DNA from: Bacteroidales bacterium
GTDB lineage: Bacteria; Bacteroidota; Bacteroidia; Bacteroidales; UBA932
Assembly: GCA_017546125.1 (NCBI GenBank)
Contig: JAFYXO010000039.1
Span: forward strand, 124,001-188,000
Length of the DNA stretch: 64,000 nucleotides
Direction: 5' to 3'
This document shows, piece after piece, positions 44,055-53,745 of this stretch (positions are counted from its first letter, which is position 1; each line of letters begins with the position of its first letter). The position numbers were made by a program, and so were the translations under genes. The notes beneath the pieces are model-generated. The model ran no database searches, was not told the DNA's origin, and was given only the letters and a program-made list of their open reading frames with translations.

Positions 44055-46112
44055 CTACTCTTTACACCATTGGTCAAGCCAGTCATAGAAGACTCTGTTC
44101 CAGTGAATAGAGTTCTGTGGCTTAAGTATCCAGTGATTTTCATCCGGGAAGAGCAACATCTTGGAAGGAACTCCCATCATCTGAGCTGCATTGAACGCTG
44201 CCATACCTTGCTCTACAGGTACACGGTAGTCCATCTCACCATGTGTGATAAGGATAGGTGTGTCCCACTCTTTAATAAGTTTGTGAGGTGAATTTGAGTA
44301 GTGTCTCTTCGCTACAGGGTTATTGTCCCAAGGTGCACCACCATTGTCCCAATGAGGGAACCACATCTCCTCTGTCATCATATACATCTGCTCCTGATTG
44401 AAGATACCTGCATGCGAAACAAATGCTGAGAAGGTATTTTTGTGGATACCTGCAAGGTAATAGATAGAGTAACCACCATAACTTGCACCCACTGCCGCCA
44501 CTTTACCTACATATGGCTCTTTTTTCATCTCCTTAACAGATACCAGATAGTCCTGCATATTCTTACCGATGTAGTCTCCTGAAATCTGGTCACACCACTC
44601 CTGACCAAAGGCTGTGGTACCACGACGGTTAGGTAGGATTACGATATAGCCTTGTGATGCCATAAGTTTGTAATTCCAGCGAGTAGAGAAACCCTGGCTG
44701 ATGGTACCTTGAGGACCACCAAGGCAGAATAGGATAGCCGGATATTTCTTGTTGGGATCAAACTCAGGTGGATATACTACCCAAGTGTGCATTTTCTTAT
44801 TGTCCACTGTGGTAATCCACCTCTCTTCGATGGTTACATCTTTCACCTTATCCAAAATCTCATCATTCTCGTGTGTCAATTGCTCGAAAGAGCCGTCTGC
44901 TATAGAGACTGAAACGATCTCATTAGGGCGATGCATACAGCGGTTGGTGGTGATGAATTTGTCCCCTACCACTTTTACACCGTCGAAGTCGAACCATGCG
45001 TCCTCAGCAGTGATTCTCTTCACCTTGCCTTGAAGGTCGATTTCAAAGATACCTTGAAGCGCATTTACAAGAGAAGTGAAGTAGAAACCTGAACCGTCCT
45101 CTTTCCATACAGGGCTTGACACATTGTATTTGAAATCAACAGTAAGCTCACTCTTCTCTCCTGTAGCAACATCGATTACAAAAAGTCTTTGCTTGTCTGC
45201 CTCAAATCCACCTCTACGCATGCTGATCCATGCGATTTTCTTTCCATCAGGGGAGAATAGAGGATCTGTATCGTAGCCAGGCATACCCTCAGTGAGGTTT
45301 TTGCAGCTCTTGGTGGCGATATCATAAAGATAGATATCTGTGTTGGTAGAGTAGGCGTAATCTATACCGGTCAACTTGCGGCAAGAGTAAGCGATGCTCT
45401 TTCCGTCAGGACTCCAGCTCAGCTGCTCAAGACCTCCAAATGGGAGTGTTGGGAGTTCATATGGTGCTCCATCAAGGATATCCATACCCTCACCTATCCC
45501 TTTCATGGAGAAAGATGCGATATATGTGTGAGGAATAGTCTCTACGAAGTGGTCCCAGTGACGATACATAAGACCGGTGATGGTTCTACCTGTGGATTTG
45601 TCCATATCAGGGTAGTCATCGGTTGGTTTGATTGCAGATTTCACTTGTGATACATACATCACTTGCTTGCCGTCCGGTGAGAATTCAAAACCCTCCACTC
45701 CACCATCTACAGATGAGATTTTGAGAGGAGCGCCACCATTTTTGATGTTCCACACATGGATCTGGCCACCCATAATAAACGCCACATTTTCGTCATCTAT
45801 CCAGCGTGCATTGCTGGCACTCTTGGCAAAATGTGATATCTGACGGTTATCAGTACCATCCACATTCATAAGGAACAGGTGGCGTTGCCCCTTGTTTAGG
45901 GCAAGGTCGGTATAGGTAACCCCATATAGAACCTTGTCACCTGCAGGTGATATTTGCAAATCGGAGATCTTACCGAGCTGGTGCATGACCTCAGGGGTGA
46001 ACTTACCATCCACCACCTCCACTTCATGCTTCTCGATAGTGGGAGCCTTAGGCTCCTGAGAACAGCTTGTCATCATAGCTAACGCTGCTAAAAATAGTAT
46101 ACCTTTTTTCAT
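44055..46112 (-). CDS. S9 family prolyl-oligopeptidase-type lipoprotein (DPP-like)
   Basis: This exported serine peptidase is likely to cut di- or oligopeptides for uptake. The 685 residues begin with a lipoprotein signal (MMTSCS, cysteine near residue 18), then a beta-propeller (repeated SPDGK blades) and an alpha/beta-hydrolase domain. The catalytic triad is visible: serine in GASYGGYS, aspartate in GEMDYRVP, histidine in DENHWI. It resembles dipeptidyl peptidase 5/acylaminoacyl peptidases. It lies 7 bases after another S9 gene, forming a tandem pair. Confidence 0.9.
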   Translation of the reverse strand: MKKGILFLAALAMMTSCSQEPKAPTIEKHEVEVVDGKFTPEVMHQLGKISDLQISPAGDKVLYGVTYTDLALNKGQRHLFLMNVDGTDNRQISHFAKSASNARWIDDENVAFIMGGQIHVWNIKNGGAPLKISSVDGGVEGFEFSPDGKQVMYVSQVKSAIKPTDDYPDMDKSTGRTITGLMYRHWDHFVETIPHTYIASFSMKGIGEGMDILDGAPYELPTLPFGGLEQLSWSPDGKSIAYSCRKLTGIDYAYSTNTDIYLYDIATKSCKNLTEGMPGYDTDPLFSPDGKKIAWISMRRGGFEADKQRLFVIDVATGEKSELTVDFKYNVSSPVWKEDGSGFYFTSLVNALQGIFEIDLQGKVKRITAEDAWFDFDGVKVVGDKFITTNRCMHRPNEIVSVSIADGSFEQLTHENDEILDKVKDVTIEERWITTVDNKKMHTWVVYPPEFDPNKKYPAILFCLGGPQGTISQGFSTRWNYKLMASQGYIVILPNRRGTTAFGQEWCDQISGDYIGKNMQDYLVSVKEMKKEPYVGKVAAVGASYGGYSIYYLAGIHKNTFSAFVSHAGIFNQEQMYMMTEEMWFPHWDNGGAPWDNNPVAKRHYSNSPHKLIKEWDTPILITHGEMDYRVPVEQGMAAFNAAQMMGVPSKMLLFPDENHWILKPQNSIHWNRVFYDWLDQWCKE

Positions 46113-46119
46113 ATTGTGT

Positions 46120-48990
46120 TTATTTTACTTTCATCCATTCTGGCTCCGGAGCCCCTTTCAAGAAGTGGTCGAAGAATTCTGCCAATTTTACACTCAAGTC
46201 CTTGCAGTTGTGTCTCTCCCTGAGGTTATGGTCCTCCCCTTTGTATTGGAGCATCCATGCCTGTTTGCCACAGCGGCGCAGAGATGCAAAGAACTCGATA
46301 CCCTGATACCAAGGAACTGCTGTATCTTTATCATTGTGCATGATAAGGACAGGTGTGGTCACGTTTGGAACGAAGAACAATGGGGAGTTCTCAACATAAA
46401 GATCAAACCCATCCCAAAGATTTTGTCCGATACGGCTCTGACCCCTCTCATACTGCATCTGACGGGTCACACCAGAACCCCAGCGGATACCACCATAAGC
46501 ACTGGTCATATTTGAGACGGGTGCACCGGCACCTGCAGCCTTGAATCTGTCGGTCTGTGTAATCATGTATGCTACCTGATAGCCGCCCCAGCTCTGTCCC
46601 TGGATAGCCATATTCTCGCTGTCAATCCATGGGTACTCGCAAAGCATATCGACTGCAGGCATGATAGAACGCATAGCCGACTGGCCCGGATGACCTGTAG
46701 TGTAATAGATATCTGGATCAAGCACGATATAACCGTTACTTACAAAATAAGGTATATTAACGATCGAGCGGCTTGGAGCAGGAGAGCGGTAATTGTAAAG
46801 CTCATCCGAATCCTTCTCATAGAAGTAGATGATAACAGGATATTTCTTGTTAGGATCGAAATTCTCCGGCTTGAAGAGCAAGCCCTCAGCCTTGATCGAG
46901 TCCGCTGTCATCCAGCTCACCATCTCCACTGTACCCCAGTTGTAATCTTTCTGCTGAGGGTTTGTCTCGCTGATACGTGCCTCTGTGCGGAACATATCCT
47001 TGGTCACAAAGACATTGTACGAGTTCTCAAAATTGCCCTTTGAATATACGAAAACAGGGATTGAGAGCTTGCGTGGAGGTTTCTGGCTCTTGCCCACCTG
47101 CGCGATGCCCGGATATTCGTTTGAAAGCGACACTCCGCTGATGGTCATATTGTATGGGCCTTCGGCCAATTTTACCATCTTGGCCTTTTTCTTGGTGATA
47201 TCCTTCATATAGAAACCATGCTCGCGGCTGACTCTGTTGAATGAAGAGAAATATACAGGCTCATTGAGTTTCAATGGGGATCCTGCAGCACCGAAGCGAC
47301 CTCTCTTGGCTTTAGGATCGTGGAGAGGTCTTGCTATTCTGAACTGATTGTTGGTAGCTTTACCCAAACCCTCGGTGAACATAAATGGAGCCTTCTCCCC
47401 TTTAGGGTCAAATTGCCATAGATCATAGCGGTCGCCGATTAGGAAATACTCCTCGCTCTCTACCCATTGTGCAGAAGAGTATGGTCTTGGAAGACCAGGA
47501 GTATCGGTATCCTCATTCCAGAAAGCGACGCCCAAATCCTGGGTAAGGTTTCTGTGCTCACCTGTGGTTATATCGTACAAATACCAGTCCTGAGTCAATG
47601 AACCGAAGAATGTGTAATATCTTCCGGAAGGTGAAGGGAGCATGCTGGAGCTGGTAGCATCCTGTTTGAGCAGTTCACTCTCACCTGTACGGACATTTAC
47701 CTTGTATATATCGCTATGGGGATTTGTCTCCCATTGTCTTAATACTCTGTATGCCTTATCGGATGAAGAGAGCACCCAGTCACCCTGGAGCTTGTCGGGG
47801 ATATTAACTGAGTGAACCACCTCATTTTCGATCTGTACAACCTTAGCAGGGTCTGCAAAATAGTATGCAGTCAGGAACGCTTGGTTCTCAAACTCCTTTT
47901 TGCGGACAGCCTCCACTGTGGGGAGATAATCTGCATTCCACCTCCAGATATCGAGTTTCACCCTCTCAAATTCTGCAATGGTGGTATCCTGCTCCTGAGG
48001 AATGGGCTTGATGCCGAAGAACAATACCCCTCCATCCTCGCTTAGGGAGCTCTCCCCTTCTGCGAATGATAGGGCGTGTTTGTCCCCAATCATCCACTCT
48101 TCAGGGATCCCGGCGTGCTCTTTCGAGATGAGTTTCACAGCCTGGGCTTTACCATTCTCATACAGGTAAATGTCTGAGAATTTCTGAGCCTCCTTGGTGG
48201 TATCCACCTGAGCATAGAAGGCAAAACGGCCGTATACCTCGTCGTATACAGGGAGCTCCACCTTCATCTTCTTGTCGCCCGAAAGGAGCACCTTGTCCTC
48301 ACCTGAGGCGAAATCTTTGACATGAAGGGCCCTTACCCCTACTGTGTCCTTTTTACCGGGCTTTGTAATATATGAAAGGTATTCAGAGTCATCGGTAAAG
48401 TCGTATTTCTCCACTATATCAATAGTATCTATCTTTGCACTCTTGATATCCATCAAATACAGAGGCGTGCCTGCAGATTTGTCTGGCTTTGGACCCTTGG
48501 CATCCTTCTTAGGGGCCTCCGGAGCTGTCTGGAACGCCACATAGCGTTGCAGCTCCCTGCCATATTTCACCCCTTTAAGGCGTGGGAAGACCTGTTTTTC
48601 ACCACTCTTGAGGTTCAGGATCACCAAAGTGTCCTTAGGCATATCGTCACCTTTTTTCTTTTTAACCTTAGCCTCGTGAGTCTCGCTGTACATAGGGGCG
48701 ATCCTATATAACAAGGTCTGGCCGTCTGTACTGATCACAGGGCTCTTACCTCTTGGGATGCCGATTTTTTCACCCGTAGCGAGGTTGTAGACATAAAGTG
48801 TACCGTCACCCTGCTGTTTGTTCACAGAGTAAAACATATATTTTCCGTTGTAGGGGACTGAGATCCCTGAGAGGGATTCCCATGAATCATATACTGAATG
48901 ATCCAGCGGCTTTTTGTCCTGTGCCGAGGCAAACTGACAGCCTAACGCTGCGATTGCCAATGATAAAAGTACTCTAATTTTCACCGTCAT
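46120..48990 (-). CDS. Large exported S9 family peptidase
   Basis: The 956-residue protein has a signal peptide (ends FASAQ, about residue 23), a long N-terminal propeller region and a C-terminal hydrolase domain. Triad residues lie in IQGQSWGGYQ (Ser), NDKDTAVPW (Asp) and KGEDHNLRE (His). It is longer than typical dipeptidyl peptidase IV proteins (~730 residues) but matches a Bacteroidota S9 subgroup of this size. The specificity cannot be read. It is the first gene of the S9 pair and is divergent from the small S24/S26 peptidase gene. Confidence 0.88.
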   Translation of the reverse strand: MTVKIRVLLSLAIAALGCQFASAQDKKPLDHSVYDSWESLSGISVPYNGKYMFYSVNKQQGDGTLYVYNLATGEKIGIPRGKSPVISTDGQTLLYRIAPMYSETHEAKVKKKKGDDMPKDTLVILNLKSGEKQVFPRLKGVKYGRELQRYVAFQTAPEAPKKDAKGPKPDKSAGTPLYLMDIKSAKIDTIDIVEKYDFTDDSEYLSYITKPGKKDTVGVRALHVKDFASGEDKVLLSGDKKMKVELPVYDEVYGRFAFYAQVDTTKEAQKFSDIYLYENGKAQAVKLISKEHAGIPEEWMIGDKHALSFAEGESSLSEDGGVLFFGIKPIPQEQDTTIAEFERVKLDIWRWNADYLPTVEAVRKKEFENQAFLTAYYFADPAKVVQIENEVVHSVNIPDKLQGDWVLSSSDKAYRVLRQWETNPHSDIYKVNVRTGESELLKQDATSSSMLPSPSGRYYTFFGSLTQDWYLYDITTGEHRNLTQDLGVAFWNEDTDTPGLPRPYSSAQWVESEEYFLIGDRYDLWQFDPKGEKAPFMFTEGLGKATNNQFRIARPLHDPKAKRGRFGAAGSPLKLNEPVYFSSFNRVSREHGFYMKDITKKKAKMVKLAEGPYNMTISGVSLSNEYPGIAQVGKSQKPPRKLSIPVFVYSKGNFENSYNVFVTKDMFRTEARISETNPQQKDYNWGTVEMVSWMTADSIKAEGLLFKPENFDPNKKYPVIIYFYEKDSDELYNYRSPAPSRSIVNIPYFVSNGYIVLDPDIYYTTGHPGQSAMRSIMPAVDMLCEYPWIDSENMAIQGQSWGGYQVAYMITQTDRFKAAGAGAPVSNMTSAYGGIRWGSGVTRQMQYERGQSRIGQNLWDGFDLYVENSPLFFVPNVTTPVLIMHNDKDTAVPWYQGIEFFASLRRCGKQAWMLQYKGEDHNLRERHNCKDLSVKLAEFFDHFLKGAPEPEWMKVK

Positions 48991-49007
48991 AGGAATTAAT
49001 ATTTATG

Positions 49008-49036
49008 CAAATATAAATAAATTAGTTCTATATTTG
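49008..49036. promoter_or_regulatory. Back-to-back -7 elements between S9 and S24/S26 peptidase genes
   Basis: CAAATATA at 49008-49015 is TATATTTG on the minus strand for the S9 pair. TATATTTG at 49029-49036 serves the plus-strand peptidase gene. The -33 parts are weak on both sides. Confidence 0.5.
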
Positions 49037-49058
49037 CGGGCTAAATCCAAAAGAGAAG

Positions 49059-49541
49059 ATGAAACAAATAGACGGACACATATCTTTTGCCGAAGTTGAA
49101 AGGATCATAACCCAAGAGAACAGACCTGTGAAAATTATGGTCCAATCAGACAGCATGCACCCCTATTTCAAAGCGGGTAAAGACTATGTGGTGGTATCAC
49201 CTCCACCTGCCGACATATTGGGCAAAATAAGCCGTGGCGATATCATTCTCTTCAATATGGGCGACGATGTCCACTTGCACCGCATCATACACTACTTCGG
49301 TACCCTTCTTGAAATCAGGGGCGACGGCATGTATGGAAAGAAGAACCTCTCAAAAATCACCGGATCTGACATAATCGGCATAGTGACAGAGGGGACATAC
49401 AGAGGCGGTAAACCATTCAGGACAGATACAACATCCTGGAAATTCAGCGCTTGGTGCTGGGCACACTCTTATTTCGTAAGACATCAGTTTGTAAGGATCA
49501 AAAGACTGCTAAAGAAAGTTTTTTGTCGTAAGTCCTTGTAA
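49059..49541 (+). CDS. Small S24/S26-type peptidase
   Basis: The 160-residue protein has the serine motif of signal-peptidase/LexA-type proteases in MVQSDSMHPYFKAG (about residue 35), the box GDIILFNMGDDVHLHRII, and GDGMYGKKNL with a candidate general-base lysine. It lacks the N-terminal membrane anchor of LepB, and the tail is basic (RIKRLLKKVFCRK). It is not a standard signal peptidase; a role in processing a specific substrate is possible, but no partner is visible. It lies directly before the ribosomal genes but is separated from them by the rplC promoter. Confidence 0.75.
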   Translation: MKQIDGHISFAEVERIITQENRPVKIMVQSDSMHPYFKAGKDYVVVSPPPADILGKISRGDIILFNMGDDVHLHRIIHYFGTLLEIRGDGMYGKKNLSKITGSDIIGIVTEGTYRGGKPFRTDTTSWKFSAWCWAHSYFVRHQFVRIKRLLKKVFCRKSL

Positions 49542-49565
49542 ATTAATAATTAATTCTTATATTTG
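49535..49565 (+). promoter_or_regulatory. Promoter of the rplC operon
   Basis: TATATTTG at 49558-49565 with CTTG (3 of 4) exactly 19 bases upstream at 49535-49538. It overlaps the end of the preceding peptidase gene. Confidence 0.75.
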
Positions 49566-49590
49566 CACCCCGCAAAAAATGTGCGGAGTG
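49566..49590 (+). promoter_or_regulatory. 5' hairpin of the rplC transcript
   Basis: CAC-C-CCGCA (49566-49574) pairs with TGCGG-A-GTG (49582-49590), leaving one mismatch. The stem-loop lies at the expected first bases of the mRNA, as in the rplM leader. Confidence 0.55.
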
Positions 49591-49628
49591 ATTTAATTTA
49601 TTAATTAACAATAATTTAAGCTAAACAA

Positions 49629-50255
49629 ATGCCTGGATTAATTGGTAAAAAAGTCGGAATGACTTCCGTTTTCGATGCCGACGGTAAAAATATACCGTGC
49701 ACCGTTATTGAAGCTGGGCCGTGTGTTGTTACGCAGATTCGTACAGTAGAAAAAGATGGTTATGCCGCTGTACAGCTTGCCTATGACGATAAGACTGAAA
49801 AGCACACCAGCAAACCCGAAATGGGACACTTCAAAAAGGCAGGAACCACACCTAAACGCAAACTAGTAGAGTTCAAGAACTTTGATTTCTCTGCTATCAA
49901 TTTGGGTGACACTATCACCGTTAGCGACCTTGAACAAGCAGGCGCTGAATGGTTGGATGTTACAGGTATCTCTAAAGGTAAAGGCTTCCAAGGTGTTGTA
50001 AAACGCCACGGTTTTGCCGGTGTTGGTGGTCAAACCCACGGTCAGCACAACAGACTTCGCCACCCTGGTTCTATGGGTGCATCTTCTTGGCCTTCAAGAG
50101 TATTCCCTGGTATGAGAATGGCTGGACGTATGGGCGGTGACCGCGTAAAAGTTCAGAACCTAAAAGTGATTAAATTTATTCCTGAAAACAACTTGATCCT
50201 TGTTAAAGGTTCTATCCCTGGAGCAAAAGGATCTTATGTAATTTTGGAGGACTAA
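49629..50255 (+). CDS. rplC: 50S ribosomal protein L3
   Basis: The protein has 208 residues: [20 protein letters not shown] at the start, and the conserved loop [20 protein letters not shown] reaching the peptidyl transferase centre (GGQ with the glutamine that is methylated in many bacteria). It is the first gene of the cluster; the usual upstream neighbour rpsJ is absent. Confidence 0.98.
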   Translation: MPGLIGKKVGMTSVFDADGKNIPCTVIEAGPCVVTQIRTVEKDGYAAVQLAYDDKTEKHTSKPEMGHFKKAGTTPKRKLVEFKNFDFSAINLGDTITVSDLEQAGAEWLDVTGISKGKGFQGVVKRHGFAGVGGQTHGQHNRLRHPGSMGASSWPSRVFPGMRMAGRMGGDRVKVQNLKVIKFIPENNLILVKGSIPGAKGSYVILED

Positions 50256-50258
50256 GGT

Positions 50259-50885
50259 ATGGAGTTATCAGTTTACAAAATTGATGGTACAGAGTCTGGT
50301 AAAAAGGTGACTCTTGATGCTGAAATTTTCGGTATCGAACCTAATAATCATGCTATCTATCTAGACGTTAAGCAATATCTTGCTAACCAACGTCAGGGTA
50401 CTCATAAAACTAAAGAGAAATGGGAAGTAGCACGCTCAACCAAGAAAATCATTCGTCAGAAAGGTTCTGGTGGTGCTCGTCACGGTAGTACAAAATCTCC
50501 TACAATGGTAGGTGGTGGTAGAGCATTCGGTCCTCAACCACGTGACTATCGTTTCAAACTTAACAAAAAGCTTAAACAACTTGCTCGTTTCTCAGCATTG
50601 AGTTATAAAGCACAGGAAAACGCTATCACACTTGTTGAGCCTTTTGCAATGGAAGCTCCTAAGACTAAAGAATTCATCAAGATTCTTGAGAACTTGAAAG
50701 CTAACAGCAGAAGAACTCTATTCGTTCTTCCTGAAAATTCAGATAATATTTACATCTCGTCTAGAAATCTTCAGAATGTTAACGTTATCACTGTAGACGA
50801 AATCAACACTTACGCTATTATGAATTCATATCATATGGTAATGGTTGACGGTGTTCAAGACATTCTAGCAGAAAGACGCAAATAA
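50259..50885 (+). CDS. rplD: 50S ribosomal protein L4
   Basis: The protein has 208 residues, with the extended loop [21 protein letters not shown] that lines the exit tunnel. In E. coli L4 also represses the S10 operon; here the leader is different and no rpsJ is present. It starts three bases after rplC. Confidence 0.98.
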   Translation: MELSVYKIDGTESGKKVTLDAEIFGIEPNNHAIYLDVKQYLANQRQGTHKTKEKWEVARSTKKIIRQKGSGGARHGSTKSPTMVGGGRAFGPQPRDYRFKLNKKLKQLARFSALSYKAQENAITLVEPFAMEAPKTKEFIKILENLKANSRRTLFVLPENSDNIYISSRNLQNVNVITVDEINTYAIMNSYHMVMVDGVQDILAERRK

Positions 50886-50897
50886 CCATAAAGAGAA

Positions 50898-51188
50898 ATG
50901 GGAATTCTAATTAAGCCTCTAGTAACAGAAAAAATGACGATTCAGGGCGAAAAGTTGAATCGTTACGGTTTCATTGTTGACCGCGAAGCTAACAAAGTAG
51001 AGATTAAAAATGCGGTTGAACAAATGTATGGTGTTACAGTGAAAGATGTTAACACTGTTAACTACCATGGTAAACGTAAAAGCCGCTACACTAAAGCGGG
51101 TATTTTGACAGGCCGTGCAAATCACTTCAAAAAAGCATTTGTAACATTGGCCGGAGAAGATAAGATTGATTTCTACAGCAACATTTAA
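50898..51188 (+). CDS. rplW: 50S ribosomal protein L23
   Basis: The 96-residue protein begins [19 protein letters not shown], with [22 protein letters not shown] in the core. It binds 23S rRNA at the tunnel exit, where trigger factor and SRP dock. Confidence 0.97.
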   Translation: MGILIKPLVTEKMTIQGEKLNRYGFIVDREANKVEIKNAVEQMYGVTVKDVNTVNYHGKRKSRYTKAGILTGRANHFKKAFVTLAGEDKIDFYSNI

Positions 51189-51192
51189 GGAG

Positions 51193-52017
51193 ATGGCAGT
51201 ACGTAAATTTAAACCAGTAACACCTGGTCAAAGAAATAAAGTTATCAGTGCATTTGATGAGATCACTTGCACAACTCCCGAGAAGTCGTTGTTGGAACCA
51301 CTAAGAAAAACAGGTGGTCGTAACAACCAGGGTAAAATGACAATGCGCTATATCGGTGGTGGTCATAAAAGAATGTATCGTGTCATCGACTTTCTTCGTA
51401 ACAAAGATGAATACACCGCTGTAGTTAAAACTATAGAATACGATCCAAACCGCAGTGCTCGCATTGCATTGGTAGTATATGCAGATGGAGAGAAACGCTA
51501 CATCATCGCTCCAAACGGAATCAAAGTTGGTCAAACTATTGCTTCTGGTAAAGGTGTAGCTCCAGAAATTGGTAACTCACTCCCTTTAGCTGAAATTCCT
51601 CTTGGTACTCTAGTTCACAACATTGAGCTACGTCCTGGTCAAGGTGCTGCTATGGCACGTTCAGCAGGTACATACGCTCAGCTAACTGCTCGTGAAGGTA
51701 ACCACGCTATCCTTCGTCTCCCTTCAGGTGAGACCAGAATGGTACTTGTTACTTGCCGCGCAACTGTGGGTACAGTATCTAATCCTGACCACAACCTAGA
51801 ATCAGATGGTAAAGCTGGTCGCAGACGTTGGCTAGGTCGCAGACCTCGCAACCGTGGTGTGGTTATGAACCCAGTAGATCACCCTATGGGTGGTGGTGAA
51901 GGTCGTGCTTCAGGTGGTCACCCTCGTTCACGCAAGGGTCTTCCTGCAAAAGGTTACAAAACTCGTAATCCTAAAGCCACTTCTAATAAGTTTATCATAG
52001 AAAGAAGGAAAAAATAA
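51193..52017 (+). CDS. rplB: 50S ribosomal protein L2
   Basis: The protein has 274 residues from the ATG at 51193 ([16 protein letters not shown]), four bases after rplW stops. The segments [21 protein letters not shown] and [22 protein letters not shown], with the conserved histidine of L2, are present. A start at 51166 inside rplW was rejected. Confidence 0.98.
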   Translation: MAVRKFKPVTPGQRNKVISAFDEITCTTPEKSLLEPLRKTGGRNNQGKMTMRYIGGGHKRMYRVIDFLRNKDEYTAVVKTIEYDPNRSARIALVVYADGEKRYIIAPNGIKVGQTIASGKGVAPEIGNSLPLAEIPLGTLVHNIELRPGQGAAMARSAGTYAQLTAREGNHAILRLPSGETRMVLVTCRATVGTVSNPDHNLESDGKAGRRRWLGRRPRNRGVVMNPVDHPMGGGEGRASGGHPRSRKGLPAKGYKTRNPKATSNKFIIERRKK

Positions 52018-52036
52018 AGGAATAAACTAAAGTAAT

Positions 52037-52303
52037 ATGAGTCGTTCACTTAGAAAAGGTCCTTATATTCAAGCTGCTCTTGAGAAAAGAGTTATCGCAA
52101 TGAATGAAGGAACAATGAAAAAAGAAGTAATCAAAACCTGGTCTCGCGCCAGTATGATCTCTCCCGACTTTGTCGGTCACACTATCGCTGTTCATAACGG
52201 GAACAAGTTTATTCCTGTATATGTTACTGAGAACATGGTGGGTCACAAACTCGGCGAATTTGCACCGACTAGAACCTTCAAAGGTCACTCGGGTAATCGT
52301 TAA
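52037..52303 (+). CDS. rpsS: 30S ribosomal protein S19
   Basis: The 88-residue protein contains [40 protein letters not shown] and the end [16 protein letters not shown], all typical of S19 in the 30S head. Confidence 0.98.
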   Translation: MSRSLRKGPYIQAALEKRVIAMNEGTMKKEVIKTWSRASMISPDFVGHTIAVHNGNKFIPVYVTENMVGHKLGEFAPTRTFKGHSGNR

Positions 52304-52327
52304 TCATTTAAGTAAAGAGTTACAATA

Positions 52328-52753
52328 ATGGGATCTCGTAAAAAAGAAATGGCCGATAGGCTAAAAGAAATAAAAAAGGTAACAGCTATCGCAAAGCTTA
52401 ACGATGTACCTACATCTCCTCGCAAAATGCGCCTTGTGGCTGACATGGTAAGAGGTATGGAAGTAAACCGCGCTTTGGATATCTTGAAATACACTAAGAA
52501 AGAGGCAGCTTCACGCGTATCAGTTCTTCTTCGTTCAGCTATCGCTAACTGGGAGGCTAAAAATGAGGCTGACCGTAAAGAACTTGAAAACGGCAACGTT
52601 ATCGTGAAAACTATCATGGTAGGTCAAGGCCGCTCTCTAAAACGTATTCGTACAGCTCCACAAGGACGCGCTGCTCGTATCCGCAAACGCTCTAACCACG
52701 TGACTGTTGTACTTGGTGTTAAAAATCAAACCGTAGCTAAGGAGGAACTATAA
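52328..52753 (+). CDS. rplV: 50S ribosomal protein L22
   Basis: The 141-residue protein contains [25 protein letters not shown] and the tunnel loop [20 protein letters not shown]. The start at 52328 gives a slightly longer N-terminus ([17 protein letters not shown]); an internal ATG at 52349 is also possible. The last base of its stop codon is the first base of the rpsC start. Confidence 0.97.
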   Translation: MGSRKKEMADRLKEIKKVTAIAKLNDVPTSPRKMRLVADMVRGMEVNRALDILKYTKKEAASRVSVLLRSAIANWEAKNEADRKELENGNVIVKTIMVGQGRSLKRIRTAPQGRAARIRKRSNHVTVVLGVKNQTVAKEEL

Positions 52754-53502
52754 TGGGACAAAAAACTAATCCTATAAGCAACAGAATTGGTATTATCCGC
52801 GGTTGGGACTCTAACTGGTACGGTGGAACCGATTACGCAAGCAGAATCTTGGAAGATGCTAAGATTCGTGAATATCTTAATGCTCGTATCTCTAAGGTTA
52901 ACCTTTCAAAAATCGTAATTGAAAGAACTCTTAAACTTATCACTGTTACCATCCACACTGCTCGTCCAGGTGTTATCATCGGTAAAGGCGGTCAAGAGGT
53001 AGACAAGCTAAAAGAAGAATTGAAGAAAATCTCTAACAAAGAGGTTCAAATCAACATCTTCGAGGTTAAGAGACCTGAGGTTGATGCAAACATCGTAGCA
53101 AACAATATCGCTCGTCAAGTGGAAGGTCGTGTATCTTACCGTAGAGCTATCAAAATGGCTATCGCGTCTACAATGCGCGTAGGTGCTGAAGGTATCAAAG
53201 TACTTATCAGCGGTCGTCTTGGTGGTGCTGAAATGGCAAGAAGCGAGCTTTACAAAGAGGGTCGTACTCCTCTTCACACTTTCCGTGCAGACATCGACTA
53301 TGCTTTGGCTGAGGCACACACTAAAGTTGGTGTACTTGGTGTAAAAGTATGGATTTGCAACGGTGAAGTTTACGGCAAACGTGACCTTTCTCCTAACGCA
53401 GGTGTATCAGCAAACGCTACAGCTGCTCAAGGTAACAACCAACGTGGCGAACGTCGTGGTGGTCGTGGTCGCAAAGGCGGTGACAGAAAGAACAACAAAT
53501 AA
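52753..53502 (+). CDS. rpsC: 30S ribosomal protein S3
   Basis: The 249-residue protein begins [21 protein letters not shown], with the KH-domain segment [22 protein letters not shown] and the C-terminal domain [22 protein letters not shown]. The last ~30 residues are a glycine/arginine-rich tail. In other genomes rplP (L16) follows directly; here a terminator follows instead. Confidence 0.98.
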   Translation: MGQKTNPISNRIGIIRGWDSNWYGGTDYASRILEDAKIREYLNARISKVNLSKIVIERTLKLITVTIHTARPGVIIGKGGQEVDKLKEELKKISNKEVQINIFEVKRPEVDANIVANNIARQVEGRVSYRRAIKMAIASTMRVGAEGIKVLISGRLGGAEMARSELYKEGRTPLHTFRADIDYALAEAHTKVGVLGVKVWICNGEVYGKRDLSPNAGVSANATAAQGNNQRGERRGGRGRKGGDRKNNK

Positions 53503-53525
53503 TCTAACAAGATATGTTCTAAACG

Positions 53526-53556
53526 AAAGGGTGACTCAAATGGGTCACCCTTTTTA
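53526..53556 (+). terminator. Terminator after rpsC
   Basis: GGGTGACTC (53529-53537) pairs with GGGTCACCC (53542-53550) around an AAAT loop, followed by five T. It ends the truncated ribosomal operon. Confidence 0.92.
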
Positions 53557-53596
53557 TTTTATTGCTCTAGCTATCCGATGCGTTAAAGATTAATTC

Positions 53597-53728
53597 AAAG
53601 GGACTAGACGCAGCACCCCCGCCCAGAGTAATCTGTGGCGGGGGTTATTGCGCACAGTCCGGCCCTCGAAAGGTGGACTGTGCGCAAAAGTGGCCTTGCA
53701 GGGCCCTTTTTGCGTCCAGTCCCTTCGC
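53597..53728 (+). repeat. Cloverleaf-like repeat, copy 1
   Basis: An outer stem AAGGGACTAGACGCA (53598-53612) pairs with TGCGTCCAGTCCCTT (53711-53725) and encloses three hairpins. The first is CCCCCGCC/GGCGGGGG (53616-53623, 53637-53644). The second is TTGCGCACAGTCC/GGACTGTGCGCAA (53648-53660, 53675-53687). The third is a short GGCC/GGCC hairpin (53692-53705). It is closely related to copy 2 at 55278 and partly to copy 3 at 60121. It lies just downstream of rpsC and next to the 3' end of the RAYT gene. Confidence 0.88.
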
Positions 53729-53745
53729 GAACAGCCCAATTCATG

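Noticed and set aside
53597-53728. Repeat copy 1 as a tRNA or tmRNA gene
   Set aside because: The cloverleaf is three hairpins within a long stem, with no T-loop sequence, no acceptor CCA pattern and no anticodon arm of the right size.
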